A stretch of 64,000 nt of DNA from Pseudomonas asuensis (GTDB taxonomy: Bacteria; Pseudomonadota; Gammaproteobacteria; Pseudomonadales; Pseudomonadaceae). Shown piece after piece: positions 18,090 to 27,376 of this stretch. The stretch lies in assembly GCF_014646755.1 (NCBI RefSeq), contig NZ_BMNW01000007.1:95082-159081 (forward strand), given 5' to 3'. Made by a program: the position numbers and the translations under genes. Within the stretch, counting starts at the first letter, position 1; each line of letters opens with the position of its first letter. The notes below the pieces were generated by a model. It searched no databases. It saw only the letters and a program-made list of their open reading frames with translations, and was not told where the DNA came from.

Positions 18090-19142
18090 TCAACTGTTTT
18101 CCCAAGCTTCACTATGCTCAAGACACACCGTGTTTCGTCCATTGTTCTTGGCGCGGTACAAGGCGTTATCCGCCTTATGAAGCAGGGATTCAATTGTGTC
18201 TTCCGGCCCTCCTTCCGCGCCGCCAATACTAGCCTTTATAGACAGGTGACCCCTTAGAGTAACAATTTCTTTATTGGCGATCGTAGCGCGTATTCGTTCG
18301 GCAATGCTGCCTAGTTGATTAACAGATCCAATCCGTGAAACAACAACGAACTCCTCTCCTCCAAACCTAAACAGAAGGTCATGCGGTCGTAAACTCGTAG
18401 CGATACGGTGGGCGGCCTCGACCAGCACCTGGTCTCCTGTAGCATGCCCATAGGTGTCGTTGATGTTTTTGAAATGGTCAAGATCGATAAACAAGACGCC
18501 TATATGCTCATTGTGCAGTTTGGCCGTGCTCACTTCACCAGGATAAAAATGCTCTAGGGCGGCTCGGTTCCATAATTGGGTAAGTGGATCCAGCAGTGCT
18601 TTGCGTTGCTCGCGGCTAACAGCTTCTCGTAGCTGTCTGGTGTGTTCACTTAAGCTTCTTAGCTTGATATAGCCTTCGACCAGCTGGGCCAAGTCACGCA
18701 ACCGCCCCTCCTCCTGTTCATTAAGAACACGCGGTTGGGAATGCAACAGGCAAAGGGTGCCAATGGGAAGTCCGGCACTTGCAATCAATGGATGCCCTGC
18801 ATAGAACCGAATGAAGGGTGCGCCTGTTACCAGCGGATTGTCTGCAAACCGATCATCCTCAAGCGCATCGGGCACTATGAATGTGCGATGCTCATCCAGA
18901 ATCGCATGCCCACAAAAAGAGATATCCCTGGGAGTACAGCTAAATTCAGCCCCCGCTCGCGCCTTGAACCACTGGCGGTCGCGGTCTATCAGACTGATCA
19001 GCACACGTTCAACCTTGAAGATATCTCTTGCTACCCGTACCAGGGAGTCCATGTAAGGATCGGCCGGCGTGTCCAGAATCTCAAGATCGTCCAATGACGC
19101 TTGTCTTTCATGTTCGTTAGGGTGATCGGACGGAGCATGCAT
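18090..19142 (-). CDS. GAF-GGDEF diguanylate cyclase
   Basis: A 350-residue soluble protein: a GAF sensor domain at ~15-160 (core ISLIDRDRQWFKAR, ISFCGHAIL, RFYAGHPL, GTLCLL) and a GGDEF domain at ~180-340 with intact FRFGGEEFVVV. It is predicted to make c-di-GMP. Its GAF domain is clearly homologous to that of the EAL protein encoded divergently 207 bases away. GGAGTG lies upstream of the ATG. Together the two could form an opposed synthesis/degradation pair responding to related cytoplasmic signals; that pairing is inference. Confidence 0.92.
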   Translation of the reverse strand: MHAPSDHPNEHERQASLDDLEILDTPADPYMDSLVRVARDIFKVERVLISLIDRDRQWFKARAGAEFSCTPRDISFCGHAILDEHRTFIVPDALEDDRFADNPLVTGAPFIRFYAGHPLIASAGLPIGTLCLLHSQPRVLNEQEEGRLRDLAQLVEGYIKLRSLSEHTRQLREAVSREQRKALLDPLTQLWNRAALEHFYPGEVSTAKLHNEHIGVLFIDLDHFKNINDTYGHATGDQVLVEAAHRIATSLRPHDLLFRFGGEEFVVVSRIGSVNQLGSIAERIRATIANKEIVTLRGHLSIKASIGGAEGGPEDTIESLLHKADNALYRAKNNGRNTVCLEHSEAWENS

Positions 19143-19349
19143 AACAGTACCAACACTCCCTGAGCTAAAAACAAAGCGTTGCTAATCTGAAGTCTCTTTT
19201 CAAGATTGGCTGCTATGTTTAATACAGTAGCGCATCCCTAACGATATCCAGATTCATCATCCCTAATCAAACGATCTAAAACGTTCATTGCCAACAAGGT
19301 TAGTCGATAAGCAGGTATTGATCCTCTTTATTAAAGAGAAGGACTTGTA

Positions 19350-21131
19350 GTGTTAAACGAGCTTCAGCTAGAAGAAGAGCGGCTTGCAGCCCTTTATGCC
19401 TGTGGATTACTGGATACGGCGCCTTCCAGCAGTCTGGATCGGCTTTGCCGAATGGCAGCACATACGCTCCAGGTGCCTGTTGCCTTTATCTCTCTTGTAG
19501 ACCGGCATCGTATCTGGTTCAAGTCCAAGGTTGGTCTTATGCTGGAGGAGGCACCTAGAGAACAGTCTTTCTGCTCTCATACCATCAAGCAAAAAACCAT
19601 TCTGGAAGTTATGGATATAAGACAGGACTCACGATTCTGTCACCTTCCTGTAGAGGCTATGCCACCCGACGTCCGCTTTTATGCTGGCGTACCGTTGATC
19701 GATCGGCATGGATTTGCGCTAGGCAGCCTATGCATCATGGACACCAAGCCCCGCCAGCTAAGCGAAGCTGATCATGTTCACTTGTATGATCTTGCTAACC
19801 TGGTAACGGAGCACATCGAGCAAAGTGTCCCCTCCCAGGAGCAGGACCTAATCAGTGGGTTTTCCGGGCGGCCTCAATTCATGGCGGACTTGAAGAATCT
19901 TTCCCATGACGCTTCAGAAAAGCTTCGTATGCTTGTTCTGATAGATGTGCTGGACTCATACCGCGCTCAGGAAATTGCGCGGGCCTTTGGTATTGAGCCT
20001 TTTGAGCGTTTTGTGCAAACACTCTCGCAGCGGCTTTCGTCTCAACTTAACGGGTTGGCAACTCTTTACCGGATCACCCTGACCCGGTTTGCCTTCATCA
20101 TGGCGATAAATGAAGGCGCGTACGCTGAGAAGATGCTTAACGGGTTGATCTCGTCACTGCGTAGAACAGTTAAGGTCGAAGAGGTGCCCATCGATCCACC
20201 CGTGTCAGCAGGCGTCGTTGTTTTCGATACTAGAAGTGATAACACTGACGATGTCATACGCAAGGCATTATCTGCTGTTGATGAGGCGTTACTGACTAGA
20301 GCGCCCTGGCTTTATTATGAGGCTGGGTACGATGAACGCTTCCGGCGCTCCTTCAATCTTGCAGCCGATGTGCAAGAAGCCATGCAGCACAATCAACTGT
20401 ATCTGGTTTTCCAACCGCGTCTTACGTTAGCCGAAAAAACCCTGGCAGGTGCCGAAGTCTTACTTCGCTGGCAGCATCCGATCCGCGGGCTAATTCCCCC
20501 TAATGAGTTCATACCTGTTATAGAAAAGACTCCACTTATTAACCAGGTGACTCATTGGGTTATTGATAAGGCCTTGGCTCAGCTTGCCACCTGGGGCAGT
20601 GCCTTTATGGGAACGTTATCCATCAACCTGTCTCCCCGTGACTTTGATGATCGGAGACTGGTTGAATGCTTCGTCAAATCCTGTGCCGAACACCATATCG
20701 ATCCCAATCGTATTGAGCTTGAAATTACGGAAGGTGAATGGCTGAGAAACAGCCCACACATCCTTATGCAGCTTACCGATCTCCGATTGCTTGGTGCTCA
20801 CGTAGCAATTGACGACTTTGGAAGCGGTTACAGTAACTTTGCCTACTTGCATGAGATTCCGGCTGATGTTGTGAAACTCGACCGCTCGTTGATCTATGGC
20901 ATCGAGACTGACGCAAGAAAACAGGTTTTAGCAGAGCATATAGTCAGTTTGGTCAGTCAACTGGGTTATCGCACGGTGGCCGAAGGTATCGAGACTGAAG
21001 AAAGTTTCAAACAACTTGAAGCGTATGGGTGTACAGAGGCACAAGGGTATTGGCTGACAAAACCACTAGCGTCTTCTGACTTTTCGCTTTGGTGTGACGC
21101 GTGGAAAGCGACAAGTGCTGGAGCCGCTTGA
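19350..21131 (+). CDS. GAF - degenerate GGDEF - EAL phosphodiesterase
   Basis: A 593-residue protein starting with GTG after AGAAGGA. Residues ~10-160 are a GAF domain like that of the neighbouring cyclase. Residues ~165-325 have a GGDEF fold, but the active site is replaced by LTRFAFIM, so it is not a cyclase. Residues ~335-585 are an EAL domain retaining the catalytic set: EVLLRW, NLSPRDF, IELEITEG, IDDFGSGYSN, VKLDRS and VAEGIET. It should hydrolyse c-di-GMP. The first motif is EVL rather than EAL, but the catalytic Glu is kept. Confidence 0.92.
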   Translation: MLNELQLEEERLAALYACGLLDTAPSSSLDRLCRMAAHTLQVPVAFISLVDRHRIWFKSKVGLMLEEAPREQSFCSHTIKQKTILEVMDIRQDSRFCHLPVEAMPPDVRFYAGVPLIDRHGFALGSLCIMDTKPRQLSEADHVHLYDLANLVTEHIEQSVPSQEQDLISGFSGRPQFMADLKNLSHDASEKLRMLVLIDVLDSYRAQEIARAFGIEPFERFVQTLSQRLSSQLNGLATLYRITLTRFAFIMAINEGAYAEKMLNGLISSLRRTVKVEEVPIDPPVSAGVVVFDTRSDNTDDVIRKALSAVDEALLTRAPWLYYEAGYDERFRRSFNLAADVQEAMQHNQLYLVFQPRLTLAEKTLAGAEVLLRWQHPIRGLIPPNEFIPVIEKTPLINQVTHWVIDKALAQLATWGSAFMGTLSINLSPRDFDDRRLVECFVKSCAEHHIDPNRIELEITEGEWLRNSPHILMQLTDLRLLGAHVAIDDFGSGYSNFAYLHEIPADVVKLDRSLIYGIETDARKQVLAEHIVSLVSQLGYRTVAEGIETEESFKQLEAYGCTEAQGYWLTKPLASSDFSLWCDAWKATSAGAA

Positions 21132-21514
21132 TAAGCCCACTGAATGATAACTTCGAACTCAAGCTCTACTGCACGCCTGAGAGGTTATAAAGCCTGTCGC
21201 ATCGTTGGCATGCCTACAGTCGTAGGCTACTCAGCGTGTTTCATTAGCCCATGAGCCCGTAGCTTGTGACAGCCAACCTGTTCAAAGGCGGATGGCTATC
21301 CGCGAATCCTGAGGCAAGCCATAGCAGCCATCATTAATGCCTAAAGTCACTTCAGGTATTAATGATGGCGCAGCAACCGTAACTTACTGGAGCCGATACA
21401 AAAATCGCACGCAGCCTTATCGGACATTTTTAGAGCCAATAGGCTGCTGGTCGAGTTGAGTGGCTACCCTTTACCCGATAGCCATCTGCTGTCAGGTAGT
21501 ACCCCGTACTGAGG
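21132..21514. other. Spacer after the EAL gene
   Basis: There is no gene on either strand. The only structure is the hairpin at 21329-21367. Confidence 0.5.
21329..21367. terminator. Hairpin between convergent genes
   Basis: CATCATTAATGCCT (21329-21342) pairs with 21354-21367 with one mismatch across an 11-base loop. It lies between the convergent EAL and secreted-protein genes, so it may stop either transcript. Confidence 0.5.
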
Positions 21515-21877
21515 TCAAGTCGCTGGGACGACAAAATTACCATCGGGCCGGCGAAAGCCCAGCATGTTGCCATAACGCATGACGCCCCACGTCTCTACAA
21601 CCGGGCCGGAGCGCAACATCATGCGTACTTTGACTTCACGTTGATAACTGGGAATAACGGTACAGGCCTTGGCCTGTTCGACGGGAATCTGAAAGGTGCT
21701 CTGCGGATCCAGCGCTGCCTGCGGACAACGATCGAAACCAAAGACCGGCACTTTTGCACCATTCACCACGATTTTGAAACCAGGGCCCATTGTGATCACG
21801 GAAGGGAGATCAGCCAATGCAAAGCCACTGGAAACACTCAGGGCCATCGTTGCCGCTAACATACGGATTGCCTTCAT
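21515..21877 (-). CDS. Secreted hypothetical protein, 120 residues
   Basis: A signal peptide (MKAIRMLAATMALSVSSGFALA) precedes a ~98-residue mature domain with two Cys residues (FDRCPQ and AKACTV) that may form a disulfide. The chosen ATG has GAGGAGAG upstream; an in-frame ATG 36 bases earlier would spoil the signal peptide. The mature part ends RRPDGNFVVPAT. I do not recognise the family; it is probably periplasmic. It appears to be a single-gene unit. Confidence 0.7.
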   Translation of the reverse strand: MKAIRMLAATMALSVSSGFALADLPSVITMGPGFKIVVNGAKVPVFGFDRCPQAALDPQSTFQIPVEQAKACTVIPSYQREVKVRMMLRSGPVVETWGVMRYGNMLGFRRPDGNFVVPAT

Positions 21878-22222
21878 AGACTGGCTCTCCTCTACCTTAT
21901 AAAGCACTACCACATAAGACTAGAACCGCTAATCACGGAGGGGTTCCCCAACGTCTTGTAGAGCAGGCCCAACGGTCCTGACGATACGGCGTCTATATTT
22001 CAAATGATCGCGTGATCATCTGAACTACGAAGCACCGTTTTACAGGTAAAGGCAATGCTCATTTACTAGACGCTAAGACGATGCGCAGAAGACACAGGCA
22101 AACACCCTTTTTTCAGGAAATATTGCATGTGCTGGAAGGGAGGTACTGCTGAAAGGAAAAGGTAGCACTACAACAAGCGCGAAGCCCTCCGTCCTGCGCG
22201 GACGAAAGGCTTGTGGAATAGC
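21878..22222. other. Spacer between two minus-strand genes
   Basis: There is no open frame of note. Bases around 22050-22065 read ATGCTCATTTAC, which resembles the core of the MITE-like elements on the other strand and may be an older, decayed copy. Confidence 0.4.
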
Positions 22223-22654
22223 TTAATCGAGCAGATCGGCGGGAACATTACCCCCGTTTTCAGAAAGCTTTTGCAGTACTGCTTTGTGCAGCCACATGTT
22301 CATCTGCGCAGAATCCTGCAATTTGTCCGCTGGGCAATTCAGCTCTTTAGCCAGCTCCTGGCGGGCTGACAGGCTGCTGTCCAAATCAAGCAGCTTAAGC
22401 AGGTCAACAATAGAGGTCTTCCAATTGAGCTTCTCGGCATGATTAGCTGCTAATCCCTCCAGCTTGGCAGCAACATCAACCTGGCTCATGGCTTGGGGTG
22501 TGGCGCCAGTAGCTGCGCCAGCGGTCGAGGAAGACGTACCCGCAGGCGTACCCGCGGCTGCATCGGTGCTACCGGGCTGTTGTGCGGTAGGTTCGGCAGC
22601 GTGTGCTTCTTTACCAATACCAAGCTTGGACAGGATATTGCCAAATAGGCTCAT
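22223..22654 (-). CDS. DUF3597-family small protein
   Basis: A 143-residue protein opening MSLFGNILSKLGI, then a low-complexity Ala/Thr/Gly/Ser/Pro linker (~18-55), then a compact helical domain (~58-143) with VDVAAKLEGLAANHAEKLNW and TSIVDLLKLLDLDSSL. This arrangement matches the DUF3597 family, which has a conserved C-terminal domain of unknown function. There is no signal peptide or membrane segment. The start is followed by a typical family N-terminus, so it is secure. It is probably a single-gene transcript. Confidence 0.85.
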   Translation of the reverse strand: MSLFGNILSKLGIGKEAHAAEPTAQQPGSTDAAAGTPAGTSSSTAGAATGATPQAMSQVDVAAKLEGLAANHAEKLNWKTSIVDLLKLLDLDSSLSARQELAKELNCPADKLQDSAQMNMWLHKAVLQKLSENGGNVPADLLD

Positions 22655-23206
22655 ATGAATTCCTCATTTATCAATCAAGACGATGACCTGCTTATGCAGG
22701 CCTTGCCTATCTTCCGACCGTCACGGTGAGGGATTAGTTTGAAATAAATGCATGCATTTTGAGATCACTACCCGTGAGGTCAAAGAGGATGTTTGTGGCA
22801 ACGAGTCCCGTCAGTACATGACCATACGCTGGCAATACTAGTGAGCGCCTACCCAGCCCGGCAAAGCTTTATGCCTTCCTAAAATCATTAAGCGCTACCC
22901 GCACAGGCAGGGAAGTCTTGCCGCACTGCGCTAACGGCATTGTGCAAAGCATTCGAAAAGCTAAAGAAAATTATTGATCTCAAGAATAAGGGTCTCCAGG
23001 CCGAAAACAAGAGATCAATAAAAGCGCTAAGCAAATATTGCCCTCTCTAGGTGTCTAGGTGGGTGACGTTCTACCATCACGGCCACTAATCACCGATTCG
23101 CACTTCGTCTGGCTAATTTTCGATCAACGTCATTAAGTTTTTCTAACAGTGCGCGATAACCAAGCAAAGCGGTTTTCTGCGTAATTGACTTAATGGCGGT
23201 GACGTA
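22655..23206. other. Promoter region of the chemosensory operon
   Basis: This is a 550-base gap upstream of the che operon and divergent from the DUF3597 gene. No gene was found. It holds the inverted repeat at 22971-23021. Confidence 0.5.
22971..23021. promoter_or_regulatory. Perfect 11-base inverted repeat upstream of the che operon
   Basis: TTATTGATCTC (22971-22981) and its exact complement GAGATCAATAA (23011-23021) flank a 29-base spacer, about 185 bases before the first gene of the che operon. It may be a regulator site or a leader hairpin. This is based on symmetry and position only. Confidence 0.4.
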
Positions 23207-24430
23207 ATGCCCCCCTCATCAAACACTTCTCTTGCTGTTTCCTCTTTCCAGCGTGCGGCACCCTCAACGGCCGGTATCACATTAACGACTGTTGCAGTAT
23301 GTGTTGTCCTGGGTGTTGCCGGTACGCTGTGGGCAGGCGGTGCATCAGCACTTAGCTGGATGCTTGCTGCTGCCCTCATTGTACTAGGCGCTCTAGCCGC
23401 GGGTTGGGGTTATGCTCGCCATCAGCAGGCGCAAAAGAACGCGGCACAAGCTTTTGCTGCGGATCTGGAACACTCCGTCAAACATAGTGCTGCGCAAGGC
23501 ACTGAGCTGGATGGCGTCTGTATTGAGGTATTACCCGTCTGGGCCGAGCAGATCGAGGCGGCCCGCAGCCATACCGAAGATGCTATTACCCAGTTGACCC
23601 AGCGTTTCGCCGAGTTGGCCGGTCGTATCCATATGACTGTGGAAGGGTCTCAGGACGGTAATGCACAAGGCCTGGTATCTCTTCTGTCGTCCAGCCAGAA
23701 GGAGCTGGATGGCATCGTGACGGGTTTGCGTAAAGCTTTGTCCAGCAAGGAAATCCTGCAGCGCGAGATCACCCATCTGCATGATTTCACCGGCCAACTT
23801 CAGGCCATGGCCAAAGACGTTGCAGATGTTGCCAAGCAGACCAACCTCCTGGCGCTGAACGCAGCTATCGAGGCAGCCCGTGCTGGCGAGGCAGGGCGTG
23901 GCTTTGCGGTCGTCGCGGATGAGGTCCGTAAGCTTTCAACCCTTTCCGGCAATACCGGCCAGAAGATCAGCGAAACGGTGGAAACTGTGAACTCCGCCAT
24001 TCTGCGTACCCTGGAAGCCTCCGAGCAGTATGCCCGCCAGGACGCCGAAACACTGGCAACCTCTGGTGAGGTGATTGAAAACGTCATTACTCAGTTCAAT
24101 GCCAGTGCCAGTGGCCTGCTTCAACAGAGCAACACACTGCGTGAGCAGAGTGAAGCGGTAGGCGCTGAGATTGCTGACGTGCTGGTAGCCCTTCAGTTCC
24201 AGGACCGGGTCAGCCAGATGCTGAGCCATATCCGCAACGACCTCAACAAGCTTGAGCAGCATTTGCTTGAGCGTCGTTCGCTGGCCGCCCAAGGGCAGGC
24301 GTTGAAGCCTATCGATACCAAGGCCTGGCTCAATGAGCTGGCTAAGACTTACACCATGGCGGAGCAGTTGGCGGTACACCAGGGCAAGGCGCCCGCGTCC
24401 ACTGCACCCTCCGACATTACCTTTTTCTAA
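23207..24430 (+). CDS. Short membrane MCP-like protein, first gene of the che operon
   Basis: A 407-residue protein. Two close hydrophobic helices lie at ~22-43 and ~48-67 with almost no periplasmic loop, so it lacks a classical ligand domain. A cytoplasmic coiled-coil signalling region follows, with the conserved tip [20 protein letters not shown] (~210-230) and [17 protein letters not shown], and then a C-terminal segment containing [13 protein letters not shown]. It is shorter than normal receptors and may sense membrane state or act as an accessory array member. It is followed after 23 bases by cheY; the operon runs to 37209. Confidence 0.85.
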   Translation: MPPSSNTSLAVSSFQRAAPSTAGITLTTVAVCVVLGVAGTLWAGGASALSWMLAAALIVLGALAAGWGYARHQQAQKNAAQAFAADLEHSVKHSAAQGTELDGVCIEVLPVWAEQIEAARSHTEDAITQLTQRFAELAGRIHMTVEGSQDGNAQGLVSLLSSSQKELDGIVTGLRKALSSKEILQREITHLHDFTGQLQAMAKDVADVAKQTNLLALNAAIEAARAGEAGRGFAVVADEVRKLSTLSGNTGQKISETVETVNSAILRTLEASEQYARQDAETLATSGEVIENVITQFNASASGLLQQSNTLREQSEAVGAEIADVLVALQFQDRVSQMLSHIRNDLNKLEQHLLERRSLAAQGQALKPIDTKAWLNELAKTYTMAEQLAVHQGKAPASTAPSDITFF

Positions 24431-24453
24431 GCCACCCCCTGTTCGAGACCATT

Positions 24454-24828
24454 ATGAGCACGAAAAAAACCATTCTTATCGTTGATGACTCCATCTCGAT
24501 CCGCCAGGTCGTCAGCATGACCCTTAAAGGGGCCGGCTATGACGTAATCGAAGGTTGCGACGGTAAAGACGCATTGACCAAGCTCGACGGCCGCAAAATT
24601 CATCTGATCGTCAGTGACGTGAACATGCCCAATATGGATGGCATCGCTTTCGTCACCGCGGCCAAGAAGCTGCCTGCTTACAAGTTCACGCCGGTCATCA
24701 TGCTGACTACCGAATCGGGAGCCGACAAGAAATCAGCGGGACAAGCCGCCGGTGCCAAGGCGTGGATGGTCAAGCCCTTCCAGCCGGCCCAAATGTTGGC
24801 TGCTGTTTCAAAGCTGATTCTGCCATAA
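24454..24828 (+). CDS. cheY: Single-domain response regulator CheY
   Basis: A 124-residue receiver domain with the acidic pocket Asp11/Asp12 (LIVDDSIS), phospho-acceptor Asp55 (IVSDVNMPNMDG), the switch Thr in IMLTTES and Lys107 (MVKPF). There is no output domain, so it should act by protein contact after phosphorylation by the CheA encoded two genes downstream. Whether it targets the flagellar motor or another effector cannot be told from sequence; the cluster is separate from any flagellar genes seen here. The spacing of 22-23 bases on both sides indicates one transcript. Confidence 0.93.
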   Translation: MSTKKTILIVDDSISIRQVVSMTLKGAGYDVIEGCDGKDALTKLDGRKIHLIVSDVNMPNMDGIAFVTAAKKLPAYKFTPVIMLTTESGADKKSAGQAAGAKAWMVKPFQPAQMLAAVSKLILP

Positions 24829-24850
24829 CCCCTGCCGCGAGATCGTCACC

Positions 24851-25168
24851 ATGACCGAAGCCGCTACTGAACTGCATCACCGCGTGGCCCTGGATGGCCC
24901 ATTGACTATTTATACAGCAGCTGAGAGCAAGGCCAAGGTGCTCGATCCGCTCAAGGCCGGCACTCATATCGAATTTGATCTGGCGGGTGTAGATGAATTC
25001 GACTCGGCTGGCCTGCAGCTGCTCATCCTTGCAAAACAGGAAGCAGCCAGGCGTGGCTGCTCGCTTAGCCTGTGCGACCACAGCCCTGCGGTTGTCGAGT
25101 TGCTCGAGCTAAGCGGGCTAGTCAGCTTTTTTGGCGACCCACTTCTTATTCAGCCGCATCTCGCTTGA
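24851..25168 (+). CDS. STAS-domain protein
   Basis: A 105-residue STAS (anti-sigma antagonist-like) domain with the signature DEFDSAGLQLLILAKQ; Ser52 in DSAG is the residue phosphorylated in SpoIIAA-type proteins. STAS proteins encoded between cheY and cheA occur in a subset of chemosensory clusters and are thought to modulate CheY or output switching. No anti-sigma kinase or PP2C phosphatase is encoded nearby, so how Ser52 would be regulated is open. CheA begins only 10 bases after its stop. Confidence 0.9.
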   Translation: MTEAATELHHRVALDGPLTIYTAAESKAKVLDPLKAGTHIEFDLAGVDEFDSAGLQLLILAKQEAARRGCSLSLCDHSPAVVELLELSGLVSFFGDPLLIQPHLA

Positions 25169-25178
25169 AGGCCACGCC

Positions 25179-27362
25179 GTGAATATCGATGACGTATTAA
25201 AGATTTTTATTGCCGAGAGCCAGGAACTCCTCCAGCAGATGGAAGATGCCCTGTTGCAGATCGAGCAGAATCCGCATGATCCGGACATCATTAATGCCAT
25301 ATTCCGTGCCGCTCACACTATCAAGGGCTCTGCAGGACTCTTTGGACTGGACGCTATCGTCAGCTTCACTCATGTGGCTGAAAGCGTTCTTGACCGTATC
25401 CGCAGCGGAGAAATGGCATTTAATGACACCCTGACAGCACTGTTTCTTCAGGTGTGCGATCAACTCAATGCCTTGATTGCTCATGTTGACGCTGGCGGCT
25501 CGCTCGATGAGCTTGAGCCAGCCCTCCAGAAGCAAGGTGTTGCACTGACGACGAACCTGAGTCACTACCTGTCCGGTGAGCTGGCCGTCGCTGCCGCTGC
25601 CCCACAGCGGGCAACGCAGGTTGTGCGTGAGTCATCCGATACGCCTAATGAACATTGGCACCTGTCTTTGCGCTTTGGTCCTGACGTCTTACGCAATGGC
25701 ATGGATCCTCTGGCATTTTTGCGTTACCTCAATACCTTCGGGCAAATCGTTCATATCGTCACGCTGACAGAGCATGTACCTGCTGCTGATGAGATGGACC
25801 CGGAAACGAATTATCTGGGCTTCGAAGTAGCGTTTGCGACCGAGGCTGACAAGGAAACCATCGAGGGAGCCTTTGAATTCGTTCGTGAAGACAGCCAGAT
25901 TCGTATTTTCCCACCGAACAGCAAGACAGTTGATTACATCCAGCTGATCAATGAGCTGCCGGAAGAAGACCTGCGCCTGGGTGAAATGCTGGTACGTTGC
26001 GGTGCCCTGACCCAGTCCGAACTGGAAAAGGCATTGCTCAAACAGTCCGAGCCGGAAGCATCGCCAGCGCCTATTGGTGAGGTGTTGATCAATGAGCAGA
26101 ATGTCCAGCCACAAGTTGTGACCGCCGCGCTACAGAAGCAAAAGCAGGTCAAGGACAACCGTACGGCTGAAGGCAACCTGATTCGTGTAGATGCCAACAA
26201 GCTTGACCAGCTCATCAACCTGATCGGTGAGCTGATCATTGCAGGAGCGGGCACTCAACTGGCCGCACAGCAAAGTGGCGCAGCCCAGCTGGTAGAGTCT
26301 ACTGGCGTGCTGTCCCGTCTGGTGGAAGAAGTGCGCGACTCCGCCTTGACCCTGCGAATGGTGCAGATCGGTACAACCTTCAACCGCTTCCAGCGCGTGG
26401 TACGGGATGTATCCAAGGAGTTGGGCAAGGATATCGTTCTGGAGATCAGCGGTGGCGACACCGAGCTGGACAAAACGGTAGTCGAGAAGATCGGCGATCC
26501 GCTTACGCACCTGATACGAAACTCCATGGACCACGGCATCGAGCCGGCGTCTGTGCGTCTTGAGCGCGGCAAACCTGCTCAAGGGACTGTGCGTCTGAAT
26601 GCCTATCACGAGTCCAGCAGTATTGTTATTGAAGTATCGGATGACGGCGGTGGCCTTAATAAGGACCGCATCCTGCGTAAAGCGATTGAGCGCGGACTTG
26701 TCAGCGATAACCAGAGCCTGACAGACAAGGAAATCTTCAATCTGATTTTCGAACCGGGCTTTTCCACTGCCGATCAGGTCAGCAGCCTGTCAGGCCGTGG
26801 CGTAGGCATGGACGTAGTAAAGAAAAACATCACCGCCCTACGCGGTACGGTAGACCTGGACAGCATTGAAGGCGTAGGCACCACGACCCGGATTCGCCTG
26901 CCTCTGACGCTGGCCATTATCGACGGCTTCCTGATTGGTGTTGGCAAAGCTACCTATGTCGTCCCGCTGGATATGGTCGAGGAATGTATCGAGCTGACCA
27001 GCGATCAGTCTTCGGCGGCGCGCCAAAGCACGAGTGACTACATCGATTTGCGAGGCGATGCCCTCCCCTTCATTCGGCTGCGTGAACTGTTTGCCGTTGA
27101 AGACGAGCCGCCACGTCGTGAAAACGTGGTAGTCGTGAATTACGCAGGCAATCGTGCAGGCTTGGTCGTAGACCAGCTCATGGGTGAGTTTCAGACCGTT
27201 ATCAAGCCACTCGGCAAGATTTTCGACAACAACCGTGCCTTGGGCGGCTTCACCATCTTGGGTAGCGGCGCCGTAGCATTAATCCTCAGTGTGCCGGGAA
27301 TGATCGGCGCAATCGCACAACGGCAGGCTGCTCCCAGCACCGCCATGACCATTAATTCCTGA
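25179..27362 (+). CDS. cheA: Chemotaxis histidine kinase CheA
   Basis: A 727-residue kinase. It has an N-terminal Hpt domain with His46 ([15 protein letters not shown]) and a middle region (~150-330) that may bind CheY or serve another role. Next come the P3 dimerisation helices (opening [15 protein letters not shown]), a HATPase domain ([29 protein letters not shown] G boxes) and the P5 CheW-like regulatory domain (~590-720). A GTG start with GAAGG upstream is chosen; an in-frame ATG 48 bases earlier lies inside the STAS gene and gives an atypical leader. It has one Hpt domain only. It should phosphorylate the adjacent CheY and CheB. Confidence 0.95.
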   Translation: MNIDDVLKIFIAESQELLQQMEDALLQIEQNPHDPDIINAIFRAAHTIKGSAGLFGLDAIVSFTHVAESVLDRIRSGEMAFNDTLTALFLQVCDQLNALIAHVDAGGSLDELEPALQKQGVALTTNLSHYLSGELAVAAAAPQRATQVVRESSDTPNEHWHLSLRFGPDVLRNGMDPLAFLRYLNTFGQIVHIVTLTEHVPAADEMDPETNYLGFEVAFATEADKETIEGAFEFVREDSQIRIFPPNSKTVDYIQLINELPEEDLRLGEMLVRCGALTQSELEKALLKQSEPEASPAPIGEVLINEQNVQPQVVTAALQKQKQVKDNRTAEGNLIRVDANKLDQLINLIGELIIAGAGTQLAAQQSGAAQLVESTGVLSRLVEEVRDSALTLRMVQIGTTFNRFQRVVRDVSKELGKDIVLEISGGDTELDKTVVEKIGDPLTHLIRNSMDHGIEPASVRLERGKPAQGTVRLNAYHESSSIVIEVSDDGGGLNKDRILRKAIERGLVSDNQSLTDKEIFNLIFEPGFSTADQVSSLSGRGVGMDVVKKNITALRGTVDLDSIEGVGTTTRIRLPLTLAIIDGFLIGVGKATYVVPLDMVEECIELTSDQSSAARQSTSDYIDLRGDALPFIRLRELFAVEDEPPRRENVVVVNYAGNRAGLVVDQLMGEFQTVIKPLGKIFDNNRALGGFTILGSGAVALILSVPGMIGAIAQRQAAPSTAMTINS

Positions 27363-27376
27363 TTGAGACAGCTATC

